Of a DNA stretch of 64,000 bases, positions 11,701-23,700 are shown in pieces; the first letter of the stretch is position 1; every line of letters begins with the position of its first letter. Origin of the DNA: Haemonchus contortus. Taxonomy: Eukaryota; Nematoda; Chromadorea; Rhabditida; Trichostrongylidae. Where the stretch lies: contig LS997565.1 of assembly GCA_000469685.2 (NCBI GenBank), forward strand, positions 22,955,272 through 23,019,271, read 5' to 3'. A program made the translations under genes and the position numbers. Below the pieces are notes generated by a model that saw only the letters and a program-made list of their open reading frames with translations, made no database searches and was not told the origin of the DNA.

Positions 11701-14700
11701 TGACAAAAAGTGGGTCGCGTAAAACAACTTGGAGCGGAAATGATTTGAGGCTGGAGGCTTCTCAGCGAGCCGTCACAAACTACTCCAAAAGTCAATATCC
11801 AGGTGAGAAAGATTATGCTGTGTTGCTGGTGGGATTGGAGGAAATTATTTATCATGAGCTGTTGCTGCATATTCAAACTATGGCCTCTTAGAGGTACTGT
11901 ACTTAGCTAAACAGTTTATAGACAACGATAGATCAGAAGCGCCTAGAAGTAGCCAATCGTAAGGGCGTTGTTTTCCAGGACAACTCCAGACCGCTAGTAT
12001 TTTTGGTCGCTTATCAAAAGTTGCTGGAGCTTCTGTGGGGTGCCTTACCGCACCCACCACATATTCTAGACATATCACCATCAGGCTACCACTTCTTTAG
12101 GTTTCTGCATCTTTCGAGTTTAAATGGACCAATCTACAAGAGGACTGCAAAAAGCACCTGAGAGGGTTTTTCGATTCTCAGTCTAGAACCTTCTATGAAA
12201 GTGGGATAATGAAACTGATGGCGAACCTTACTGAACAGAATGGACGATATGATGTTTAATGAATGGATTTGATCTTCTAGAGGTTTTCTTTCAGAGATGG
12301 CTCAAAAACGACGGAGACTTCCCTGACAACCCAATATTATATGTTGCATTATAACCCTTATTGGTTTTATGCTGTTGAAAGTCTACCAAAATGTTGCTCA
12401 GGATTTACACCGCTCAAGAGCTTTGAGTTACATCAAATGCCCACCTGTTTTCCTCCGAAACTCAAGAGGAAAAGTTCGCCTGAAGAGTGGTACATGAACT
12501 TCACTACTTTCATACGCAAGATCGCTTCTCTTCAATGCTTGGAACGATTAAAAGGATTAGAGGTTACTCAACCCGTGGTCTCCAATCCTTTTGAAGTTGG
12601 ATATCTAGCAGTCTAGAATAATCTGAAACACGACTCGTAGTTCGAACTTCGCCAATCACAGCAGTTCAATCAGATTCTCCGACCGATGGAGGTTGCACAC
12701 CAACGCTTGAGTAGTACAATCATCTACCCTCCACTTGACTCCAACGCTGGAGTTGGTGCACAGAAGATCATGATCGTTGTGCTGACTTCGAACTCTTCAG
12801 ATTAAAGGTGTTCATTTCCGATGGGAACTATATTCTCCAGGTCCTGCCTTCGCAAACACGTCTTCATGGTGAAGCCCCTCTACCAGAGATAAGTGGCAGA
12901 ATGAGCAGAAAGTTTTGTTTGTAGGCTATCACCAATTATTACTGATTACGTAACCCGATTAGCGTATACATATAAGGATCATGTCAAATTGTTTTTGTCT
13001 GGGAAGGATTAGTTACGACAAACAATGGTGTTCCTTTATTATTTCTTCCTGCACCATTATATAGACAGCATATCCACTGAAGCCTTACCCGATAGTCCAA
13101 TCTGAACACTCGCGCTGGTTGCCTGCTGATTGGAACAAAGCAAAGTCTATTCCTTTCTGCGGTGAACAAACTACGGAGCAGACAATGATGTAGAAGCTAT
13201 CAATGGAGGGAATGCTTCGGATTGGGGATTTTCATTTCCGATGGGAACTATATGCTCTAGGTCCTTATTAATATAAACTATTGCTAATGTAGGCACCAAT
13301 CGATCGCACACAGCTCTTGCCTGAGCGAAATACCATCGCGATTACTCGGAGTAGTATTAATAATGTACTTTTATCAAGCATCATAAACCACGATATATTT
13401 GAGCCCCCTTTCACCCAAATGTCTTTGCCTTCACCTTTACCATTACTAAAGTTCTGTGATATTAGTGGCTCATTAGCCATCATCTTAAGATGATCTGGGA
13501 CATTTTTCAGTAGGAAGCCCTCTCACACATCACCTTGGCTTAATGAGAGACTCTGACTACTGCATCCATAGCAGACCCCTTCAAGAGTATGTCGCCAAGG
13601 TGATGTCGCTACACGAGCGACTCAATTTCAAATCGTTACCATTTAGGTGAAATTTAATAGCATCAAAAGTCCGTTAAGAAATGATTCTTCGAAATGGCGG
13701 CTGCACTACTGCGTAGGGATGGAAATACAAGGAAGGGTCTCTAGGCAATGTTCGACCATTTCTTGACAAGTTGGCAAGCCACCCGAACTTGCCCCCCTTC
13801 GCCTTTCGAACACCATTTTATAGAGCAAGGCTTCAACCTCATAGCCCCTGCCTCGCGCTTGCTCAACATCGGACCTTATTCTTGGAGCTTATAGAGATCT
13901 TTGAAGCTTCATCACCAGACCCTCTCCAATCATATCTATTTATAGGGGAATGAGAACAGATAGTATCAAGTCTACTTTTATCTTTTTAAACTTTTATTTT
14001 CATACGTGAAAACATAACAACAAGATAAATCTCTATAAAAGCGAAACAGAACATTCCATAGTAAGACAACACGAACTGAGACGCTCCAAGTGGCAACGGG
14101 AATGAAGGCCATAATTAAAGGCAAGCAAGGAAAGGAGGTCTAATCATAATGGAAAACAAACCAAATTCATCGCAATAAAAATAGAAACGGAGAACCCAGA
14201 TTGAAGAAATCAGCTTCAGGAATCCTCAACTCTGCATTAGCTGAAGTTCCCCTCTAAAACGAACAGTGACAATTTGAGAGCATAATTTTTGAGTAATGTA
14301 TGAAGGCCGCAAAAACACGGACTGTGAAAAACTGTGCAGCCTTGCATTTGCCCTGCTCACCGAACTTCACCACCTATAGTATTGGACGAGTTTAAGGTGA
14401 AACACTCATCACTGATATGGTTTATTTTTTTGCGATTATCTTGAAAACCTTCACTAAGTCGAAATGTTTTCCACTAATGTGCAGACTAGGTAATCTAAGT
14501 TGACGGCTCCTTTCCGCCGAATTTGCAATAAACTAATAGCTAAGGCCACTACAACGTAGGACAAGCTTAGGCGTAAGATTTATCTCAAAGCTCTCCGAGC
14601 AGTGAATACCCCTTCTTTCATAAGAGGAGAAGACAGTGGGACTACTTCCAGCCTTAGGGCAAGGTAAGTTTTATAGGCGCGCAGAAGCGCATCACAGCTT

Positions 14701-17700
14701 TCATGCGGAGAGTTCTGTTAAAATCACCTAGTTTTAAGTTTGTTTTGTTGACAAGTTTTCTGAAGTGGCCATGGAAAAAAGATTGTCATTTATCACGAAT
14801 CCCAAGTCCATTTAATGTCAACATCATTGACATGGCAATTCCATGGTTTCTGGCATCAAACTCCTCCAATCTGGGAAAACACAGTTTTGTCCGCTGAGGG
14901 CAGCTCCCATTTTTTGACCAACGAGCATATCAACATTTTGAAGTACTTCTACTGGAACCTCCACAGTAAGGTGTGTCTTTTGATGTCATCAGCGTAAATC
15001 AAGCAAGTGAAGCCAAGCTGAGTAACGCCGGGTGGGAGATTGAACGTATAGATCAAAAATGAAGGTGGAGACAACACGCCCCTTTTAACGACGCCGCTGG
15101 GAGAGAGGAAAAGCGATGAGAGCACTCGGCCTACCTTCACTTAATATTGCGATTCACCAGAAGTTTTGAGAAAAGTCTTCCATCAAAGAAGGTTCTCCAA
15201 CTAGACGAGTGACAAATTGAACACGTACTACAATGGATGAGCAATCAAATAAAATGATTTCTCAACGAATTCCAGGGTAATGAAACCAGGGGTAATTTAA
15301 GTCGAGCTAGGCCCCCGACAGAGCAGTCTAACTATGACAACGGAGTACGATGGCTCATCATATCTTCCGAGTATGTGCTAACATAAGAATACTTAGGATG
15401 TAGGAACGAACTTGGCAATTGTATTGTGAAGCACAGCCAGGAGGTTTCATACGTTTCGCTTTGCATTTGCTTGACCAAAGTCGGGTTTGCAAACCAAAGA
15501 GCAAGTCGATGTAGGAATAACCTCGAGTAGGGGACTCAGCCAACTGTTCGAAATTGTGCCAAATTGATGAAAATGTTTGAAATTCCTTAACCCATTGACG
15601 ACCATGCAGTCCATATGTTTACTGTACTTTTTCGACCACATGGGACCATGCAGTCAACATGTGGACTGCAGTTGTATTTTTTGTTTTATTCATCTATATT
15701 TCCATTTGTTTACGGTTTCTCTTCTCAAAACATTACATCAGGACTGAATGAAACTACATACAGCGTAGTCCTAGAAAATCTTCTAATTTTACAACTGTAA
15801 AGGTGTTATTTTCGAGGGGGTACATTACTTCGGTGAATTCTTCGTTCGTTGGACAACCTCGAAAGAATGTGATATTTCGAAAACACGGTCGTCATTAGCA
15901 TTTTCGCTGTTAAAACTTCCCCGAAACGATTTCTAGTAATGATTGAACTCATAATTGAATGAGAACTAGAACGAACGCCGTTTCTATAGTAAAGATCAAT
16001 CATCACTCAACGTGGGCATACTTACTAATCCCATTTGAAGGAACATTCCGAAAAAACTTATAATTTCTCCTATAAACTTCAAAAAATGGTCATTCTGGAC
16101 CATGAAGTCCACATGTGGGCTGCAATCGCGAGTGGACGAAAAGCGCGCCGGTCCCTCGCGGCGCTTTTCGCAAAACGTCATGGCCGGTAATGGGTTGAAG
16201 AACACTTCCAACCGATCAATCGATATCCAAAGGATTGAAATCACCCATGACCAGGGTCGTTAACGGATGGAAAATCGCTAATAGTATTTGTAGTTGAATT
16301 GAGTTTGAGAATTTGCAGCTGAGTTGATGGCAGACATGAATTGCTCGTAAGAATTCATCAACGAGAAACTGTCCCCACAGAACCTCATACGCATCCTTGA
16401 CTGATTTCTGATAAGTGATACTATGAAAGAAAACAATTTTTAACAGTAAAATCACTCCTCATCCAGTATTATGCAACCGGTCGCATCTGACTATCCAGTT
16501 TGGCAGCAGCATGAACCTAAAGAATGTTCCTCTCTTTCAGCCAAGATTCTGTGACGAGAACTGAGTCATAACTGTTGGGCAACATGGCAAAGTTTAAAGC
16601 GTTACAATTCTTGACTGAGGATCTTAGGTTTGTGAGCATACAAGACAGCGTTCATTCAGGTGACCTAGGAAGCGCTGAAGGTTCCCGAAATTGTTTTGAC
16701 AGATACAAGGTCAAAATTCCCAGTAGATACAGTCGCAGTATCAATGCCATCTAGTTGATTCAATGAAGCAAACGTTCCTTCTACTATCGTCTCTTTCCTG
16801 TTTAGTAAGTGATTTACGTATGTATACATCCTTGTTAGCGAAAAACAGCAAGCGGGGTGCGCGCTCCGAAATTTCTTTTTGAAATTTGGAAGTCGTTCAA
16901 GCAACTGAGAGTAATCTGAGTCTTTGATCACTTTTCCGACCCATACGATATACGCAATTTGGATAGCACTCAATACCTATAAAATCAAGAAGGGCATTAC
17001 ACAATTAAGATCATGCTTAACTGCATCAAATGAACTCTTGAAATCACTCTCGGGAACCCCAGTAATTACATCTGAACGATTGAAGCCCGGATCAGCAAGA
17101 TTAAGGGAAGAGTTATGAGGTGAAGAGGAAGGAGCTGCCTTATATGACAGAAGATGAGGAACGGAACAATAGTTGCCACAGAGCATCTTCTCAGTTTGAA
17201 TTTTTAACAAACAAAGAATTCTCTTCCATCAATTCTTGCTTTCCAGTGGTATATATCTTGGTTCCTTTTGTTGACTACGACGAATTGCTGAAGTGTTCCC
17301 TTGAACGCATCAGTAATGATCTTCATATAAGGAAACATGTCCTGCCCTGTGGCCATAGAACGTAGGAGATCCAGAGCACTTCGATGAGCGTGAGGGGATA
17401 GGTCGACACGACATCGCTAAAATGGAACAGAAAGACAGCAGATCATGTATTGTCAATAAAAGCGACTGGCAATCGATTGAACCAAACCAAACCAAAGAAA
17501 CCAAGGAAAAATTTACCGCGGAAAGTGGCGTACGAGGGAAACAGCAGAGAAAATGACCATCTGCCACAAAGGATGGACGTAGTAAACAGGTAGACAGGGA
17601 AGCAGTTCAGCAGAAAACTACGAGCGAGCGAACAGAATGTCCAAAGTGCTGAATATGTTGCAGACGCAAAAAACGCCCGCTAGTTCAGCGGATCCCTCAC

Positions 17701-20700
17701 GAGCCGCGCAGGCAGCGGATCAGATCGGGTGTTTTATTCGCTCCAAAGAAATTTCCTGGTAGCCTGCTTCTGCAGCGAAACAGCAAAGTATTGTATGCAC
17801 ATTACTTTCTGCAAGAATACTGAGAGAAAGTGCTGTAATGGCAATTAATTAGGGCGCAGTTTAGAAATCTGAAAAAGCACTGGATGAAGTACCGCCTACA
17901 ATAGTTAAGTCAAATTAACCTCACCCTTGACCGATGTGTTCAATAAATGTGCTGAAAAGGTTATCAAACTTCTTCTGCATATGGCTTAAACCTTGTTGTA
18001 AGAATTTGGGTTGACCTTGGTCCAAACACTATCAATCTACAGTGGGACTTGCCAAACAAGTTCCCAACCTTGTTCCTATCACAAAGATTTGATCAACACG
18101 GAAAACTTTATTTTGTTTGATGTTATGTGCAATCCGCTACAATTTCTTCTCGATGCGTGATACTTTGGTGACCCTCCGCGGCTGGCTAAAGGAACTGTCC
18201 AGCCTTACCTCCAGAACAATTTTGTAAACTAGTCAAGATAGAGCATACATAATAAGGGCTCAAAAATTGGCTTAGCCGACGTACACACCCAAGGTGGACG
18301 AGTTGCTAACCTTAGTAGTTTGCAAAAGCTGTGTTGCGCCATTCGCACCGGGACCCACGCCTTGCACGCACGCAGCGTACAGCAGTGGGCTGTATGCAAT
18401 GGCGCACGAGCTTGAGCAACTGGTCCAAATACCCCTTCTATGTGGCTTTTTTGCGTATCATTCTCGTCCAACCCCTAATTTTGCTTCTCTTCTGGAGCAC
18501 TGTATTTCTCATAATAGATTTTCGCAATTTCTTAGCCATTTTTCCACTAATCGGGACTCTGCACTTCCGTTATGCTTTGGACACTATGCAATCATCTAAA
18601 TTTAGATACCCCAAATTAATGCAAACTGGCCTCTAAAGATAGTAGCTACTTGAAGCGCTTGACGATACTTTGACTCTTAAGATAACATGTTGCGAGGAAG
18701 TCTCTACGTACAGCTTTCAAACTCAACAATGAATTGAGTGATGAAGGTTCTTTGAACAAATGAAACGTATAAGGCAAGAATGCATACATACTGTTAATCA
18801 CTGAACAAACCTTGTACGACTTCGTTGAATATCGGCTTAGGCTCTTGAAATTAGGTAAGGTTAATTGAGCTGACATTTTGACAGGATCGCCTTCTTCAAA
18901 ATCTGAAAGGATCAAAGCAATGGTGTGTGTTGTCTAAAGGATTTCGTGAAACTACTAAAATTTGAAACCTAACAAGACAATACTTAATCTAAGCATCATA
19001 GTGAGAAGTTCGGGGTGCCTCTAGCAAGATCGGATAGCATTTCTTTTCCGATTAATTTCATATATTGTTGATCCGTCCACTAATGTCTAATGTTGTGAAG
19101 TTTACTTAACTGCCGGATGTATCATTATGACAGCTTTAGCCTAATGACGACAGTGTAGTCCACATGTGCGCCAGGAATGCTTTTTCACTTGTATAGCGAT
19201 ATTCCATTTTTGGTCATGCATTGTCGAATCATTCAATCATACACCAATGAAGCCATACGCTGCATGGTCCCAGGAAAATATTTATTTCCCGTCTCCAACT
19301 TCTCTCTTGCTTTACCTTCGGCATAGTTGTTGTTTCTGATTGGAATATTCTGTGCCGTGCGAGGTTGTTAGATGGAACAATTTAATAAGTCAACGGCCCA
19401 GCGCTCGACGTTATCGTCTTCTTCAGAGGCCAAGGTTCCACCGCTCAAGCGGATATAAAACTTGTTCTAGAATATTAAGCTCGATGCAGATGTGCACTGC
19501 ATGAAATAGCTATGCCTTTCTGAAGGAATATACTGCTCGAAATAAAATCTCCTTCAGAAAGGACTTACTGACTAATCGATGCGAGCGCTTTTGCAGTACT
19601 TCATGCATTGTTCACTGAAAACTTTTGAAAATGAGGTATTCTGAAAAGGCGACAGTCATCACCATCTTGGCTGATCTCAACTATATGTAAAGCGTGCAAA
19701 AAATTTTTGAAACGATTTTTGTGCATAATTGAGCTCATGATTGAATGAACACAATGTGCTACTATAAAAAAAATCGCAAAATGACTCAAAAAAGTGGTCA
19801 CGTTTGACCATGAAGCCCACATGTGAGTTGCGGTCGCGGATAGAAAGAATTAGCGCGCCGGGCTTTCCCCCCGAATTAAGATCGTCGTCATTGTGTTAAG
19901 GAGTTTCAACAGGTCGAGTGATCAGAAGACATCGGGTACCTGATTTTATAAGTATGTTCATCTCCGAAGGGGTCAGCGAGACAGTGAAAAGATTTCTGAG
20001 TGGTCGGATATGGAAATTCGCTTCATACCCGTGGGACAATAGTCTTTGTGCGGACGTATTGCTAGGGGTCTTGAATTCCCACGTTCCACCTCGACGATGA
20101 CCGTTGCGAGCTTTACGGCAATGATCCATGAATTTCATTTGCCTGCGCTAAGACACAACTGCCTCAGTTCCACCTCGACGATGACCGTTGCGAGCTTTAC
20201 GGCAATAATCCATGAATTTCATTTGCCTGCGCTAAGACACAACTGCCTCAGTTCCACCTCGACGATGACCGTTGCGAGCTTTACGGCAATGATCCATGAA
20301 TTTCATTTGCCTGCGCTAAGACACAACTGCCTCAGCCAAGGTGAGTGCTGACACGTAAGCCCCCAAATTAGAAGCGCGGGGACGATAAGGCGAGGGGTCG
20401 ACCTCGACGAACGCCGAGGACGGGCTGACGAGTAACCACGAAGACAATGCTGTAACCTGCACTTTCCCAATTCCCACGTTCCACCTCGACGATGACCGTT
20501 GCGAGCTTTACGGCAATGATCCATGAATTTCATTTGCCTGCGCTAAGACACAACTGCCTCAGTTCCACCTCGACGATGACCGTTGCGAGCTTTACGGCAA
20601 TGATCCATGAATTTCATTTGCCTGCGCTAAGACACAACTGCCTCAGTTCCACCTCGACGATGACCGTTGCGAGCTTTACGGCAATGATCCATGAATTTCA

Positions 20701-23700
20701 TTTGCCTGCGCTAAGACACAACTGCCTCAGCCAAGGTGAGTGCTGACACGTAAGCCCCCAAATTAGAAGCGCGGGGACGATAAGGCGAGGGGTCGACCTC
20801 GACGAACGCCGAGGACGGGCTGACGAGTAACCACGAAGACAATGCTGTAACCTGCACTTGGGGTAACCACGAAAACAATGCTATAACCTGCAATTGGGAA
20901 ATGGCCGAATGGGCCTCAAGAGCCTGTAGGTGGAACTGGCTGCGTAGGATATTGTGCAAAGCCGATGCATCATAACCTGCTCTGAGTCTTAGAAACACTC
21001 AGCCGTTCCTACTGTGACGATCGGAAAGAGGGCTAATCGATAATAATAATTATGAGAACCTTATTGTTGCGATGATAATATTCCTTCGTCCTATGAGATT
21101 TGTAGCTGGAACGACCTATAATTTCAGCGTCTGAAGTTTCAACGTAGCCATTCCCTTCTGAGGCTCACACGCAACTAGAAATGATCAGTGAAACATTTTT
21201 CGAGCTCTTAATCTCTTCGCTCTTAGCTCTTGAGCTCTTAATCTGTACAAGTCAGGGAAAACGAATTAAATTCGTCTCAGGTACTTGTGGGGGTTCTTTA
21301 CAGAAACTACGCGAGAATGGTATAGAACTACATACATATATTAGCGCCCGTCTCACGTATTGGAAGTAACAGATGGGAGTATTTTGTTCTTTAAGATATC
21401 CTGGACGGAAGGTGCGAAATTCTAGTGTGAATGTCTCGATTGAAATTTCAAGCTGACAGCTCCCAGGTGTGCTATGATGCTATATGGACTACCACTGATG
21501 AAGATTTACTCGCACTACGTGTGCGGTAGCTCGCTACTTTGTAATGCTCTTCCTACCAAGAAATTTTGATCACCAGTAATCGCTTGCAGTAGATAAGATC
21601 ACAACTACTTATAATCAACCAACATCACACGACTATAAAGTACAAATGGTCAAGTTCACGGCGTCAGTTCGTTTCGTTCCGAAATTCCCTCGCACCCAAC
21701 TTCTGCTAGTCCTTAATGTGTACCTGCATTGTGGAAATGCCTGCCTGTGCTAGATTGCATATAAAGCAAGTCACTGAAATTTGAAACACTCCAGGGGCAG
21801 TTGGCCGACGTAGGAGGGATGAGAAGGTTGTTTGTCAAGGCAACTTTCAGAATTTGGTCCCCAGACCATATAAATGGTAGCGATAGCTGAATCCTCTCTA
21901 ATTGCGCAGCACTATATCGCTTGCAATGACAGCAAAGCAACTAATCCAACTTGAATGAGAAAAAAGTAAGCTGGAGGTGTATTGAGATCTCAAACATATT
22001 TCTATATCATGATCTGGCATTAACAACTCAGTTAGGAGTTCACTTAATGCAAGGATCGCTAATAACTCGCTTTCACGCCAGGTCTGGGGTGCGTTGTCAG
22101 TCGAAGAGAAGCACATCATGTTCTGCAACCCGACGTTGGCCCTTAACGGGTCAGCAAACCGGTTCTGGATGAGCACTAATCTTGCCATCATCGTCGTCGT
22201 CGTTATTCTTCACATCACTGTATGGGTTATCCTGAAAAGGAAAGGTGAGACTACCTCTACTCTGTATGCTTTGATTCTCTGACTTTTCTGCATTTCAGCG
22301 GTGGATTATCCTGGTGCTTGTTCAAACAGGACCTCAGGTGAGTGAGCAATTCAAAGAAAGAACAGGTTCTTGTCAGACTTTTGCTTCTTTTGCTTACACT
22401 GACTCCCTTATCCACTTTAAGAAGCCAAGACGAGTAAAAATTGGTAGCATAATTATTCTCGTTGTGCATAAATGGTTTGCGCTAGATATGTATCCTCATT
22501 AGAGAGCGGAGCACTCCCCAATGATGAAGACACGAACTTCGTGCTTTAGGCATTTCTGCATCTAATACTATCTACCCACTCTTAGAAGTCTCTTTCGAAC
22601 GACTGTGGCTATCGCAATCGACCGCATTTCGTTGAAAGCACAATGTGCGACATTTCTAGATATACGGTAGCGCTCAAAAGTCCTCTGCTAAGTGCTTCTT
22701 CAGTCGTACTTTTCAGTCGTAACTCCTTTCCTACTTGTTGTAATTGTGTGAAATTTCAATATGTGTAACATGGGGTATTGTGAAATATTTACCACTGTTA
22801 ACCTGCAATCTGAACATGTTCCATACATCCCAAAGAGCATGAACTCTTAATCGACTGGAATACGAATGATGGTCCTTCAGGAGATTCTTTCTTTTTTGCC
22901 ATGTCTCGAGTGTACGAGCGCTATTGCCGAACACAGCGGATTAGAAAAACGCACATAAGGTGCGAATAACTGCAGACGCCACTAACTTGGCTTTTAGTGG
23001 CCTACTACCGCAACAAAACACCTTGCCGTTAGTCATGTGGATATTGCTGTTTGTACTCAAATAGTCCTAAATGGCATGAAATATACTTCAGTTAAACACA
23101 TCGAAATTTTGTGTGATTTGCTCCACTAAGAAAAAAGTTATGAACGAAAAAGCGAAAGAACTCTGCCCGAAGACTTTTTGAGCAATAGTGTACAATAGTT
23201 TTAAAATCAGAGCATAGCAGTGTTGGTACAAAATAGTACATAGTAAAGTAGTGCACAAAATAGTACAACGCGCCATTCACGCGCAACATCGATTCGCAAC
23301 TTGCCAATGGGATGAAAAAAGGAACTGCGCAAAGATATTGTCATCGGCCATTTTTATGAAAGCCGATCGGTATCTTTTTTTATAGAGTCCTTGTAAATGT
23401 TTTTCAATCATTACTGTGTAGCAGAAACAAACATAAGACTGGAAATATGGACATTAGGAATCAAGGTGTAGATGTTTTTTGTTTCATCCGAGGTGCTTAT
23501 GCTGTTAGAAGCAATTATGCTAAGCTTCATAGAAAGCTGTACTGGCTGGTAGGAGCCTCGAATCGGGGAACTAAACAAGCATAGATTATATATACAATAC
23601 GTGGATTCTTGTTTTCGTAAGCGGCCCCATGGGCAGTAATATCTGAAAAATATCGATCTGTAATTGCATTGACCTCTTAATTCAAATTCTTTTTAGAATG

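Noticed and set aside
20046..20746. Repeat protein with 28-residue units
   Set aside because: The unit is open because 84 is divisible by three, there is no start context, and the array lies within an intron. I kept it only as a DNA repeat.
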